A DNA stretch of 64,000 bases from Thermoleophilia bacterium (GCA_025964555.1 JAOPYQ010000024.1:1-64000); one strand, 5' to 3'; shown: positions 51,221 to 59,993, numbered from the stretch's first letter. Made by a program: numbers and translations. The notes: generated by a model from the sequence alone, not told the origin.

Positions 51221-51942
51221 GCGGCGGCGAGCGCGTTCATGGCAGCGTCGCGGCGCAACACGTCGGCGGCGATGCGCGCGGCGATGCGGGCTCCGACCAC
51301 GACGTCGGAGGTGAAGTGCACGCCGCCGTACAGGCGCGAGAATGCGACCTCGTCCGCGAGCGCGACGAGCTCGGCGGCGCGTGCCGGCAGGAACGCTGCG
51401 AGCACGAGCGCTGCCGCGTAGGAGCCTGAGCTGTGGCCAGAAGGATGCGACGCGTTGCCGGGCGGGCGCGACACGACCGTCGTCAGGGTCGGGTCGAGCT
51501 CGTACGGGCGCAGGCGACTGAAGGCATCCTTGGCGTCGTTGGTCACCTTCCCTACGCGCTCGCCTGCACGTCGGAGCAACCGCTCCGCGCGACGAGCCTG
51601 GTCGGCGCCCTGGGTCGCACCGATCTCGCGGACGGCGTCGCGCCACGTATCGGTGCCAGCCCATCGCGCGAGCGCAACGGCTCGCTCCGTGCCTGCCGTC
51701 GTTCGGCGCGCTTCCAGCGCGTGCAGCTGTGCGAGCTCTGCCTGCTGCGCCGCCCCGGCGGGCGGCGCGGTCACCGACGCGAGCGTGTCGCGATCGAACT
51801 GCTGGGCGGTGCCCGCGGGGCGCGAGGCCGACCACGACGCCGCTTCAGCCGTGCCGGCGGCGACGGCATCGTCGAACGAGGACTGCAGCCACGCCGGCAC
51901 CTGCAGCACGGCTGCGGGTACGGATACCAGGGACAGGCGCAC
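51217..51942 (-). CDS. PAP2-type phosphatase (paralogue 2)
   Basis: A 241-residue paralogue of the 35162 protein. Catalytic blocks: AKDAFSRLRPYE (K-x6-RP), NASHPSGHSSGSYAAAL and SRLYGGVHFTSD (SR-x5-H-x3-D). The same N-terminal domain occurs (AEAASWSASRPAGTAQQF; GADQARRAERLLRRAGE). GTG 51942 has GGAGGA at 7 nt; an in-frame extension to 52077 lacks homology. It lies at the end of the trp operon (49 nt after the trpA stop) and may be read through. Confidence 0.85.
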   Translation of the reverse strand: MRLSLVSVPAAVLQVPAWLQSSFDDAVAAGTAEAASWSASRPAGTAQQFDRDTLASVTAPPAGAAQQAELAQLHALEARRTTAGTERAVALARWAGTDTWRDAVREIGATQGADQARRAERLLRRAGERVGKVTNDAKDAFSRLRPYELDPTLTTVVSRPPGNASHPSGHSSGSYAAALVLAAFLPARAAELVALADEVAFSRLYGGVHFTSDVVVGARIAARIAADVLRRDAAMNALAAA

Positions 51943-51991
51943 GATCGATTCCTCCCAGTTCGACCAACGTCGGACCGAGATCCTACCGGGC

Positions 51992-52810
51992 TCAGGCGGT
52001 GCGGGTCGCGGCCGCGAGCTCGCCCACGCGGGCGATCGCGGCGGCGGCATCCTGTTCCACGAGCTCGACGAGCGCACTGCCGACGATCACGCCGTCCGCA
52101 TGTGGAGCGAGGCGCGCGACGTGCTCGGGCGTGGAGATGCCGAATCCAACGGCGACCGGGACACCAGCTGCGGCGGCTCGGGCGCGCACGAGCAGGTCGA
52201 GCGTCGCGTCTGCGACGTCGGTGCGCGCTCCCGTCGCCCCCGTTGTCGCAACGGCGTACAGGAAGCCGGTGGACTGCGTCGCGAGCTCGCGGATGCGCGC
52301 CTCGCTCGAGAGCGGCGTGACGAGCATCGTGATGCCCAGGCCATTCGCCGACGCTGCGCTGCGGAGCGCGACGAGCTGTTGCGCGTCGGGCACGATCAGC
52401 CCGTCGACCCCCGCAGAGGCCGCATCCGCGCAGAACGCTTCGAGCCCGTATGCGAGCAGTGGATTGACGTAGCCCATGAGGATGATCGGCACCTCGACGT
52501 CGCACGCACGAACGGCGCGAACGATGTCGAGCACGCCAGCGACGGTCATGCCGTCGTCGAGCGCCCGTCGGGTCGCGTTGCGGATCACGGTGCCGTCGGC
52601 GAGCGGATCGCTGAACGGCACGCCGAGCTCGATGACGTCCGCACCTGCGGCGACGAGCTGCTCGACGAGGTCGACGCACGCATCGATGCCTGGTCGACCG
52701 GCAACCACGTAGGGCACCAGTGCGGTTCGCTTCGCTGCGCGCGCTGCGTCGAACGCCGCGCGGATGCGTACGGCGCCGGTGGCGGGCGTGGTGGACGTTG
52801 CCGCCGTCAT
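51992..52810 (-). CDS. trpA: tryptophan synthase alpha subunit
   Basis: A 272-residue TIM barrel converting indole-3-glycerol phosphate to indole and G3P. Catalytic Glu is in VIELGVPFSDPLADG and the Asp in PLADG. The flexible loop and the phosphate-binding GFGIST and GVIVGSALVE are present. The ATG overlaps the trpB stop (ATGA). It is the last gene of the aroF-trp operon. Confidence 0.97.
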   Translation of the reverse strand: MTAATSTTPATGAVRIRAAFDAARAAKRTALVPYVVAGRPGIDACVDLVEQLVAAGADVIELGVPFSDPLADGTVIRNATRRALDDGMTVAGVLDIVRAVRACDVEVPIILMGYVNPLLAYGLEAFCADAASAGVDGLIVPDAQQLVALRSAASANGLGITMLVTPLSSEARIRELATQSTGFLYAVATTGATGARTDVADATLDLLVRARAAAAGVPVAVGFGISTPEHVARLAPHADGVIVGSALVELVEQDAAAAIARVGELAAATRTA

Positions 52811-54066
52811 CGCGCGTCCCCCAGTCGCCCCTCGCGCCAGGCAATGATCGAGGACAGGTCCTTGTCGCCGCGCCCGGACACGGTCACCAGCACGACCTCG
52901 TCGCTCGAGCGCGTCGATGCGAGCTCGACGGCTAGGTGGATCGCGTGCGCGCTCTCGATCGCCGGGATGATGCCTTCCGTGCGACACAGCACCTCGAGGG
53001 CATCCATCGCCTGGGCGTCGGTGACCGGGTGATAGGTCGCGCGTCCGGTCGCTGCCAGCTGCGCGTGCTCGGGGCCCACGCCGGGATAGTCGAGGCCGGC
53101 GCTGATGGAGTGCGTGGGCAGGACCTGGCCATCGTCGTCCTGCAGGAGCTTCGTGTGCGCGCCGTGCAGCACGCCATCGCGCCCGCCTGCGATCGACGAC
53201 GCATGCCGCGGCGTGTCGATGCCGTCACCTGCGGCCTCAGCGCCGTGCAGCTCGACGCCCTCGTCGGCGACAAAGGGAACGAAGGTGCCGATCGAGTTGG
53301 AACCGCCTCCGACGCACGCGACGACGGCGTTGGGGAGCTGGTCGACGAGGGCGAGCGACTGCACGCGGGCCTCGTGGCCGATCACGCACTGCAGGTCGCG
53401 CACCATCGTCGGGAACGGGTGCATCCCGACCGCGCTGCCGATGAGGTAGTAGGTGCCTTCGGGATCGGAGATCCAGGCGCGCACGGCGCTGGAGACGGCA
53501 TCGGTGAGCGTGCGGGTTCCCTCGTCCACGGGATGCACGGTCGCGCCGAGCAGTTCCATGCGCACCACGTTGGGGTGCTGGCGCTCGATGTCGTGCGAGC
53601 CCATGTGCACCACGCACTCGATGCCGAGCAGCGCGCACGCGGTCGCGGTGGCGACGCCGTGCTGTCCAGCGCCGGTCTCGGCGATGACGCTCGTCACGCC
53701 GAGGCGCTTCGCGAGCAGTGCCTGTCCGATCGCGTTGTTGATCTTGTGCGCGCCGGTGTGCGCGAGATCCTCCCGCTTGAGCAGGATCCGGGCGCCGCCC
53801 GCGTGCGATGTCAGTCGCGGGGCGTCCTGCAGCGGCGTCGGCCGACCGATGAACGTGCGGCACAGGTGCGCATACTCCGCGAGGAAGTCCGGATCCTGAC
53901 GTGCGTCGGCCCAGGCGTGCGCGATGCGGGTCGCGGCAGGAACGAGCACCTCGGGGATCCAGCTGCCGCCGTAGGGTCCGAAGTGTTCCTGCATCGGGTG
54001 CGCGTCGAGGCGGAAGCCGTCGAGGGCGTCAGCGGGCTGGGCGGGGGCATGGGCCTGACGGGTCAT
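52807..54066 (-). CDS. trpB: tryptophan synthase beta subunit
   Basis: A 419-residue PLP enzyme condensing indole and serine. GPYGGSWIPEVLVPA is at the N-terminus, the PLP lysine in AHTGAHKINNAIGQALLAK, the phosphate loop in CVGGGSNSIGTF, and ETGAGQHGVATATACALLG is the substrate loop. The ATG overlaps the trpF stop (ATGA). A longer in-frame ORF upstream reads through trpF in another frame and is rejected. Confidence 0.97.
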   Translation of the reverse strand: MTRQAHAPAQPADALDGFRLDAHPMQEHFGPYGGSWIPEVLVPAATRIAHAWADARQDPDFLAEYAHLCRTFIGRPTPLQDAPRLTSHAGGARILLKREDLAHTGAHKINNAIGQALLAKRLGVTSVIAETGAGQHGVATATACALLGIECVVHMGSHDIERQHPNVVRMELLGATVHPVDEGTRTLTDAVSSAVRAWISDPEGTYYLIGSAVGMHPFPTMVRDLQCVIGHEARVQSLALVDQLPNAVVACVGGGSNSIGTFVPFVADEGVELHGAEAAGDGIDTPRHASSIAGGRDGVLHGAHTKLLQDDDGQVLPTHSISAGLDYPGVGPEHAQLAATGRATYHPVTDAQAMDALEVLCRTEGIIPAIESAHAIHLAVELASTRSSDEVVLVTVSGRGDKDLSSIIAWREGRLGDAR

Positions 54067-54824
54067 GACGTGGCTTCGGTCTCGGTCGGTGTTGGCTGGG
54101 TCATCGTCGCCTCGTCCGCGAAGAACGCGGTCGCGAGGTCGTCGACGTAGGCGGCGCGGGCCGCGGCGACGAACGCGCGCATCAGCTCCAGGTCCTTGTG
54201 GCCGGCGTGCGATTCGATGCCGCTCGACACGTCGACCATCGCGGGCTCGAGGTCGCGGATGATGGTTGCCACGTTGTCGGGGTCGAGCCCACCGGCGAGG
54301 CCATAGCGCCCGGCTTCGAGCAGCGGGCGCACGGCGCCGGCGGCGATGCGGTGGCCCGTCCCGCCGAGCTCGCCGGCGATCGCGGCGTCGTAGACGATCC
54401 GGGCGCCGCGCTGCTCCCAGGCGACGGTGCGGGCGCGCAGGTCCTCGGTGGTGGCATCCTCGTCGACGGCGATGCTGCGGATGATCGGCGTGCCCGCGAG
54501 CGCGTCGGCGATGCGCTCGCACTCGTCGTCCTCGCCGACCAGCTGGATGGTGTCGATGCCGATCGTCGCCACGAGCTGCGTCGCGACCGCGAGTGACATC
54601 TGTCCGACGACGCCCACGATTTCCGGCGTGAAGCGCCCCGCCTCCGCCGCCGCTTCGCGCACGATCCGTACCATCGCGGCGGCCGTGGGTGGCGGCACGT
54701 AGCGGCGCGTGCCGGGCACCAGCACGATGCCGACGAGGTCTGCTCCGGCGAGCACTGCGGCACGCGCATCATCGGTGCCGCGAAGGCCGCAGAGCTTGAC
54801 CGTGGGAGGTGTCCGTCGATTCAC
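54063..54824 (-). CDS. trpF: phosphoribosylanthranilate isomerase
   Basis: A 253-residue isomerase, converting PRA to CdRP. The signature VKLCGLRGTDDARAAVLAGA holds the catalytic Cys, IQLVGEDDE carries the strand-4 region, and AGGLDPDNVATI and VDVSSGIES are the phosphate-binding loops with the catalytic Asp. About 35 extra C-terminal residues (Asp/Glu/Thr-rich) exceed the usual 205-residue length. GTG 54824 overlaps the trpC stop. Confidence 0.94.
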   Translation of the reverse strand: MNRRTPPTVKLCGLRGTDDARAAVLAGADLVGIVLVPGTRRYVPPPTAAAMVRIVREAAAEAGRFTPEIVGVVGQMSLAVATQLVATIGIDTIQLVGEDDECERIADALAGTPIIRSIAVDEDATTEDLRARTVAWEQRGARIVYDAAIAGELGGTGHRIAAGAVRPLLEAGRYGLAGGLDPDNVATIIRDLEPAMVDVSSGIESHAGHKDLELMRAFVAAARAAYVDDLATAFFADEATMTQPTPTETEATS

Positions 54825-55630
54825 GCGCGCGCTCCAGCTTCCGTGGCAGTGGCAGTGGCGAGCGAACGCAGCGTCCCCCCGGGCCGTGCCGCTCGCATGA
54901 GTGCTTCCCCCACGAGCAGCGCATCGACACCGACCGCACGCATCCGCGCGGCATCTTCGGGCGTCTTCACGCCGCTCTCGGCAACGACCGGACGACCGTC
55001 GGTCACCAGTGGCGCGAGGCGTTCGGTCGTCGCCAGGTCGACCACGAAGGTCCGCAGGTTGCGATTGTTGATCCCGATCGCGTCCGCCTCGGTCTCGATC
55101 GCGCGCGCCATCTCCACCTCGTCGTGGACTTCGAGCAGCACCTCGAGGTCGAGCTCGTGGGCGTGCGCGATGAGGTCCGCCAGCGCGGCGTCCTCGTGGA
55201 TCGCGGCGATGAGCAGCACGACGTCGGCGCCGCGCGAGCGCGCGACATCGAACTGGCGTGCGTCGATGAGGAAGTCCTTGCGCAGTACGGGAACGTCGAC
55301 GACGTCGCGCACGGCGTCGAGGTCGTCCAGGCTGCCGCCGAAGTGGTCGCGTTCCGTGAGCACGCTGATGCCGGCGGCGCCGGCTGCCGCGTACGCTGCC
55401 GCATGCGTTGCCGGATCGACGTCGGGCGCGATCGAGCCGACCGACGGGGAGCGGCGCTTGACCTCGCCGATCACCGCGAGCTCTCCCTCGGCGCGTCGCG
55501 AGCGGATCGACCGCACGAGCGAGGTCGTGCGTCGCGTCGCGGCGAACACGTCGCCGATGAGTTCCTCCTCGAGCCGCGCTCGGCAGTCAGCCACGATCCG
55601 CGCGAGGTACGTGTCGTCGATCGAGCTCAT
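54821..55630 (-). CDS. trpC: indole-3-glycerol-phosphate synthase
   Basis: A 269-residue enzyme. VIGEVKRRSPSVGSIAP carries the catalytic Lys and the SPS motif, ISVLTERDHFGGSLDDL follows, VLRKDFLIDARQFDVARS the second Lys, and ADAIGINNRNLRTFVVDL the Asn/Arg site; VAESGVKTPEDAARM and DALLVGEALM complete the barrel. The ATG overlaps the trpD stop (ATGA). Confidence 0.97.
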   Translation of the reverse strand: MSSIDDTYLARIVADCRARLEEELIGDVFAATRRTTSLVRSIRSRRAEGELAVIGEVKRRSPSVGSIAPDVDPATHAAAYAAAGAAGISVLTERDHFGGSLDDLDAVRDVVDVPVLRKDFLIDARQFDVARSRGADVVLLIAAIHEDAALADLIAHAHELDLEVLLEVHDEVEMARAIETEADAIGINNRNLRTFVVDLATTERLAPLVTDGRPVVAESGVKTPEDAARMRAVGVDALLVGEALMRAARPGGTLRSLATATATEAGARA

Positions 55631-56649
55631 GCGGCGACCTCCGAGGCGCTCGCGATCCATCGCTCGAGCTGGTCGAGCGCCGACCCGTCGTCGATCGCCT
55701 GGCGCGCCAGCTCCGCCGCGCTCGGGAGGTCCGATGCGAGGTCGGCGACGAGGATGCCGGCAGCCGCGTTGAGCACCACCACGTCGCGACGTGGACCGCG
55801 CTCGCCACGGAGCACCGAGCGCAGGATCTCCGCGTTGTGGGCGGCGTCGCCACCGACGAGCGTCGAGATCGGGGCGCGCTCCAGGCCGAGCTGCTCGGGC
55901 GTGACCTCGTACGTCTCGATGCCGCCAGCGGTGACGTCGTGCACGACGCTCCCATCGGCGATCGTCAGCTCGTCGAGCCCGTCGTTTCCGTGGACGACGA
56001 GCGCGCGCTCGCAGCCGAGCTCGCGCAGCACCTCCGCGACGCGACGCGCCATCGCGGCATCGCTCACGCCGACGACCTGTCGCTGCACGCTCGCCGGGTT
56101 CGTGATCGGCCCGAGGAAATTGAATGCGGTACGCATGCCGAGCGCGCGGCGCGGACCGGCGGCGTGACGCATCGACGGGTGGAACGACGGCGCGAACAGG
56201 AACGCGAAGCGAGCCGCGTCGAGCGTGCGTGCGACACCGTCCGGGGTCGTCTCGAGCTGTCCGCCGAGCGCCTCGAGCACGTCGGCGCTGCCACACTTGG
56301 AGCTCACTGCCCGGTTGCCGTGCTTGGCGACGGTTGCACCAGCCCCGGCCGCGACGAACGCCGCGCAGGTCGACACGTTGAACGTGTCCGCGCCGTCGCC
56401 GCCCGTGCCGCAGGTGTCGATCGCGCCCGCCGGCGCTCCCGCGACGAGCACGTGGGATCGCATCGATTCGGCGAACCCGGCGAGCTCCTCGATCGTCTCG
56501 CCGCGTTGGTGCAGGGTCACGAACAGCGCGCCGAAACGCACGTCCGCGACCTCGCCGCGCATGACGCAGTCCATCACGTCGCGAGCTTGCTCACGCGTGA
56601 GCGTCTCGCTGCGACCGAGTCGCTGCAGTGCGTCGTGGAACGCGTCCAT
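55627..56649 (-). CDS. trpD: anthranilate phosphoribosyltransferase
   Basis: A 340-residue enzyme transferring phosphoribose from PRPP to anthranilate. PRPP/Mg motifs: DTCGTGGDGADTFNVSTCAA, VAKHGNRAVSSKCGSADVLE, FAPSFHPSMRHA and TAFNFLGPITNPA. The ATG shares a base with the trpG stop (TGATG). The canonical length supports the ATG at 56649. Confidence 0.97.
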   Translation of the reverse strand: MDAFHDALQRLGRSETLTREQARDVMDCVMRGEVADVRFGALFVTLHQRGETIEELAGFAESMRSHVLVAGAPAGAIDTCGTGGDGADTFNVSTCAAFVAAGAGATVAKHGNRAVSSKCGSADVLEALGGQLETTPDGVARTLDAARFAFLFAPSFHPSMRHAAGPRRALGMRTAFNFLGPITNPASVQRQVVGVSDAAMARRVAEVLRELGCERALVVHGNDGLDELTIADGSVVHDVTAGGIETYEVTPEQLGLERAPISTLVGGDAAHNAEILRSVLRGERGPRRDVVVLNAAAGILVADLASDLPSAAELARQAIDDGSALDQLERWIASASEVAA

Positions 56650-57224
56650 CAGGCCACCTCCGCCAGGAAGTTCTGGAGCAGCCGCGGCCCCTCGGGGGTG
56701 AGGATGCTCTCCGGGTGGAACTGCACGCCAGAGACGCGCTGCTCGCGATGTCGAAGCCCCATGAGCACTCCGTCGTCGGTGTGCGCGGTGGCGACCAGCT
56801 CCGTCGGCAGCGTCGCCTCGTCGACGACGAGCGAGTGGTAGCGCCCTGCGTCGAAGTGCTGCGGCAGCCCGGCGAAGAGGCCGGCATCGTCGTGCACGAC
56901 CGGCGTCGCCGAGCCATGCACCACGCCACCGAGGCGCGCGATCGTGCCGCCGTATGCGGCGCCGATGCACTGCATGCCCAGACAGATGCCGAGCAGCGGG
57001 ATGTCACGCGCCGCGGCTGCCGGGATCAGGTCGAGGCAGATGCCGGCGTCGGCCGGCCCGCCGGGTCCGGGTGACAGCACGATCGCGTCGTAGCCACCCT
57101 CGAGGACGGCGGCGACGGTCGTCTGGTCGTTGCGGATCACGTCGACCTCGGCGCCGAGGCGTGCGAGCACGTCAGCGACGTTGTAGGTGAAGCTGTCGTA
57201 ATTGTCGATGAGGATCACGCGCAT
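56649..57224 (-). CDS. trpG: anthranilate synthase component II (glutamine amidotransferase)
   Basis: A 191-residue class I amidotransferase supplying ammonia to TrpE. LIDNYDSFTYNVADVLARLG opens it, LSPGPGGPADAG follows, the nucleophile Cys is in GICLGMQCIGAAYGG, and the His-x-Glu pair is in VQFHPESILTPEG. It overlaps trpE by one base. A role in folate synthesis is possible in some bacteria, but the operon favours tryptophan. Confidence 0.96.
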   Translation of the reverse strand: MRVILIDNYDSFTYNVADVLARLGAEVDVIRNDQTTVAAVLEGGYDAIVLSPGPGGPADAGICLDLIPAAAARDIPLLGICLGMQCIGAAYGGTIARLGGVVHGSATPVVHDDAGLFAGLPQHFDAGRYHSLVVDEATLPTELVATAHTDDGVLMGLRHREQRVSGVQFHPESILTPEGPRLLQNFLAEVA

Positions 57225-58732
57225 CAGGCAACCCCGCCGATCTGCGTCGCTGATGTCCGTTCGCTGCCTGCATGCTCGGCGACCTGGTCGGCGAGCGCCA
57301 GCGCGGTGAGCACCGAGCGGGCCTTGTGGCGCGTCTCGGCCTCCTCCATGTGGGCGACGCTCGCGGCCACGATGCCGGCGCCTGCCTGCACGGACGCGAC
57401 GCCGTCGGCGATGATCGCGGTGCGGATCGTGATCGCCATGTCGAGCGTGCGGCCGTGACCGACGTAGCCGACCACGCCACCGTACGGCCCGCGGCGGTCG
57501 GGCTCGAGCTGCGCGATGAGCTCCATCGCGCGAACCTTGGGCGCACCCGTGAGCGTGCCCGCCGGGAACGCGGCGCGCAGCGCGTCGATCGGGTGCAGGC
57601 CTGGACGCAGGTCACCCTCGACCCGGCTGACGAGGTGCATGACGTGGCTGAAGCGCTCGACCTCGCACAGGCGTGCGACGGTGACACTGCCCGGCACCGA
57701 CACCCGGCCGACATCGTTGCGGCCCAGGTCGACGAGCATCAGGTGCTCGGCGCGTTCCTTGGGATCGGCGAGCAGGTCACGTTCGAGCGCGAGGTCGGTG
57801 GTCTCGTCGCCGCCGCGCGGGCGGGTGCCCGCAATAGGGTGCGTGACGACGCGTTCGTCGAGCACGCCGACGAGCTGCTCCGGGCTGGCGCCGACGACGT
57901 GGATGCCGTCGAGGCGCAGGAGCACGTGGTACGGCGCGGGACTGACGGCGCGCATCGCGCGGTAGGCGAGCAGCGGGTCGGCATCGAAGGCGCGATCGAA
58001 TCGCTGCGACACGACGACCTGCACGCACTCGCCGGAGAGGACGTTCTCGCGGGCCTGCTCGACCATCGCCTCGTACGCGCCCGGCGCCAGGTTGGACGTG
58101 ACGCCGTCGAACGCGTCGCGCGTGTCGGCCGCCACCAGCGGCATCGTGGCAACGGCTGGTGCATCGATCGTCAATCGCCGCTCGATGCGGTCGAGCTCTG
58201 CGACCGCGGCGTCGTAGGCGTGCCGCATGTCGAAGTCGGCCATGTCCTCGGGCACGTGCACGGCGTGGATCGCAAGCACGCGGCCGCGACGATGCTCGAA
58301 CGCGATCACGGTGTCGACGAGCAGGAACGCCGCTTCGGGTGCACCGCTCGGATGCGCGCCAGCCGCCTCGCCGACGCGCGACTCGATCGTCCGCACGTGT
58401 TCGTGGGCGAGCATGCCGATCGCCCCGCCGACGAATCGCGGCAGGTCCAGTCCGATGTCGGCGACGTGCTCGGCGCTCGCGGCACGGACCTGGTCGAGGG
58501 CATCGGCGCCCGTCACGATCGCGGTCGCACGCGGTGCGATCACGCTGAAATTGGCGTCGCCGGATGCCGCCTCGCTCGTCTCGAGCAGCGCGGCGTGCGA
58601 CTCGCCCTCGGCGAGCAGCGCGAACGCGGCCAGTGGATCGAGGCCCTCGATCTGGAGCTCACGCACGACCGGCACGACGACGCCGGGTCGCACGTGGGCG
58701 GTATAGGCGGGATAGTCGGGATTCGTCTTCAT
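57224..58732 (-). CDS. trpE: anthranilate synthase component I
   Basis: A 502-residue chorismate-utilising enzyme. The N-terminal feedback element ALLETSEAAS resembles the LLES loop that binds tryptophan. Catalytic/chorismate motifs: QVVVSQRFDR, THPIAGTRPRGGD, DLGRNDVGRVS, AAFPAGTLTGAPKVRAMELI and PYGGVVGYVGHGRTLDMAIT. The ATG shares one base with the aroF stop. Confidence 0.97.
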   Translation of the reverse strand: MKTNPDYPAYTAHVRPGVVVPVVRELQIEGLDPLAAFALLAEGESHAALLETSEAASGDANFSVIAPRATAIVTGADALDQVRAASAEHVADIGLDLPRFVGGAIGMLAHEHVRTIESRVGEAAGAHPSGAPEAAFLLVDTVIAFEHRRGRVLAIHAVHVPEDMADFDMRHAYDAAVAELDRIERRLTIDAPAVATMPLVAADTRDAFDGVTSNLAPGAYEAMVEQARENVLSGECVQVVVSQRFDRAFDADPLLAYRAMRAVSPAPYHVLLRLDGIHVVGASPEQLVGVLDERVVTHPIAGTRPRGGDETTDLALERDLLADPKERAEHLMLVDLGRNDVGRVSVPGSVTVARLCEVERFSHVMHLVSRVEGDLRPGLHPIDALRAAFPAGTLTGAPKVRAMELIAQLEPDRRGPYGGVVGYVGHGRTLDMAITIRTAIIADGVASVQAGAGIVAASVAHMEEAETRHKARSVLTALALADQVAEHAGSERTSATQIGGVA

Positions 58733-59622
58733 CAGGCGGCGACCGTGCGGATCGTGCGATCGAGCTGGCGACCGGTGGCGGCGGCGATCGCGTCGACGCC
58801 GGTGATGAGTCGCTGCATGGCCTCCATGTCGAGCGTCTGCGAGCCGTCGACGATCGCGGCCAGCGGGTTCTCGTGCGCCTCGATGATGAAGCCGTGCGCG
58901 CCGGCCGCGACGGCACCCATCGTGACCGCGTGCACCAGGTCGGCGCGACCCGCGGCATGCGACGGATCGACGATGACCGGAAGGTGCGTCAGCTGGTCGA
59001 GCAGGGGAATCACGTTGAGGTCGAACGCGTTGCGGACCATCGGCTCGAAGGAGCGGATGCCGCGCTCGCAGAGGATGACGTTCGGGTTGCCGCCCGCGAG
59101 GACGTACTCGGCTGCGCAGAGCAGCTCCTCGATCGTGGCGGCCATGCCGCGCTTGAGCAGCACGGGCTTGTCCTGTGCGCCGAGCGCTTCCAGAAGGCGG
59201 TAGTTCGCCATGTTGCGCGTGCCCACCTGGAGCACGTCCGCGTAGCGGGCGACGAGCGGGACGTCCTCGGGCGTGAGCACCTCGGTGACGATCGCCATGC
59301 CGGTCGCCTCGCGTGCTTCGGCGAGCAGCTGGAGGCCCTCCTCGCCCAGCCCCTGGAACGAGTGCGGCGAGGTGCGCGGCTTGAACGCACCGCCGCGAAG
59401 CATCTGCACGCCCATGCCACTCAGCGCGTGGGCGGTCTCGAGCAGCGTCTCGCGACCTTCGACGGCGCAGGGGCCGGCGATCATCGCGACGTGGGTGCCG
59501 CCGATCGGCACGCGGTGCTCGCCGACGAGCACGATGGTGTCGGGCCTTCCGGCGCGCACGGCGTTGCGGTACGGGTGGCGAGCCAGGAGCTCGGCGTTGA
59601 GATCGTCTGTGGAGCGGGTCAT
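58732..59622 (-). CDS. aroF: 3-deoxy-7-phosphoheptulonate (DAHP) synthase
   Basis: A 296-residue type I beta DAHP synthase, joining PEP and erythrose 4-phosphate at the head of the shikimate pathway. Metal/substrate motifs: AGPCAVEGRE, GGAFKPRTSPHSFQG, LLKRGMAATIEELLCAAEY, ILCERGIRSFE, VIVDPSHAAGR and GFIIEAHENPLAA. There is no fused regulatory ACT or chorismate-mutase domain. ATG 59622 has AGGAAGG about 9 nt upstream; a longer in-frame start at 59802 lies in the attenuator. It is first structural gene of the operon. Confidence 0.95.
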   Translation of the reverse strand: MTRSTDDLNAELLARHPYRNAVRAGRPDTIVLVGEHRVPIGGTHVAMIAGPCAVEGRETLLETAHALSGMGVQMLRGGAFKPRTSPHSFQGLGEEGLQLLAEAREATGMAIVTEVLTPEDVPLVARYADVLQVGTRNMANYRLLEALGAQDKPVLLKRGMAATIEELLCAAEYVLAGGNPNVILCERGIRSFEPMVRNAFDLNVIPLLDQLTHLPVIVDPSHAAGRADLVHAVTMGAVAAGAHGFIIEAHENPLAAIVDGSQTLDMEAMQRLITGVDAIAAATGRQLDRTIRTVAA

Positions 59623-59651
59623 GGCGGTGGGCCTTCCTGATGAGTGGAGAG

Positions 59652-59688
59652 CCGGCTGCCGCGACGGAACGCGAGACAATGCAGCCGG
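59652..59688 (-). promoter_or_regulatory. hairpin just before the aroF ribosome-binding site
   Basis: Perfect 8-bp arms CCGGCTGC / GCAGCCGG with a 21-nt loop, between the attenuator terminator and aroF. It may stabilise read-through mRNA or affect aroF translation. Confidence 0.4.
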
Positions 59689-59697
59689 AAGAAACGA

Positions 59698-59728
59698 AGC
59701 GGACGATGGGCCGATGCCGTCGTCCGCT
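59698..59728 (-). terminator. attenuator terminator of the aroF-trp operon
   Basis: Minus-strand arms AGCGGACGA / TCGTCCGCT (perfect 9 bp) with an inner GGC-ATCG-GCC stem, directly followed by TCGTTTCTT. It lies 35 nt past the stop of the Trp-rich leader ORF and about 75 nt before aroF. Confidence 0.8.
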
Positions 59729-59739
59729 GGGTCCGGGCT

Positions 59740-59757
59740 GCCGAGTCGCTCGGCGGT
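59740..59757 (-). promoter_or_regulatory. competing leader-RNA pairing segment
   Basis: GCCGAG-CGA-CTCGGC forms a hairpin at 59740-59754, while ACCGCCGA at 59750-59757 can instead pair with TCGGCGGT at 59817-59824 in the leader ORF. The two pairings exclude each other, as expected in an attenuator. Confidence 0.55.
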
Positions 59758-59762
59758 CAGGG

Positions 59763-59897
59763 TCACCAGGTACGCGTGGCACCGGCCGTGGACCAGGTCC
59801 ACTGCCAGAGCCAGGTACCGCCGACTGCGGGCACGACGTGACGGGCGACGGTTGCGTCGCCCTGCGTATACGTCGTGGTGTCGAGTCGGTGAGCCAT
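59763..59897 (-). CDS. trpL: Trp-rich leader peptide (trp attenuator)
   Basis: A 44-residue leader ORF too short for standard gene calls. It begins MAHRLDTTTYTQGD and ends GTWLWQWTWSTAGATRTW, with Trp at 29, 31, 33, 35 and 44. Four Trp codons in seven followed by one at the last codon are exactly what a ribosome-stalling trp leader needs. It lies between a promoter (59955-59983) and an intrinsic terminator (59698-59728), ahead of aroF-trpEGDCFBA. The start codon is uncertain because no SD is visible; GTG at residue 22 is a shorter option. Confidence 0.8.
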   Translation of the reverse strand: MAHRLDTTTYTQGDATVARHVVPAVGGTWLWQWTWSTAGATRTW

Positions 59898-59954
59898 GGT
59901 GAGCTGAAGGGTGTGATGCCCGCCGAGTGCAGGTGTCACACCGATACTTCGTTC

Positions 59955-59983
59955 AGGGTAGCGCGGCAGTTCCAGTCGCGCAA
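59955..59983 (-). promoter_or_regulatory. promoter of the aroF-trp operon
   Basis: Minus-strand TTGCGC (59978-59983), a 17-bp spacer, then TACCCT (59955-59960). It lies 58 nt upstream of the leader ORF start and directly behind the subtilase stop codon. Confidence 0.6.
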
Positions 59984-59993
59984 CCCCTTGGCG

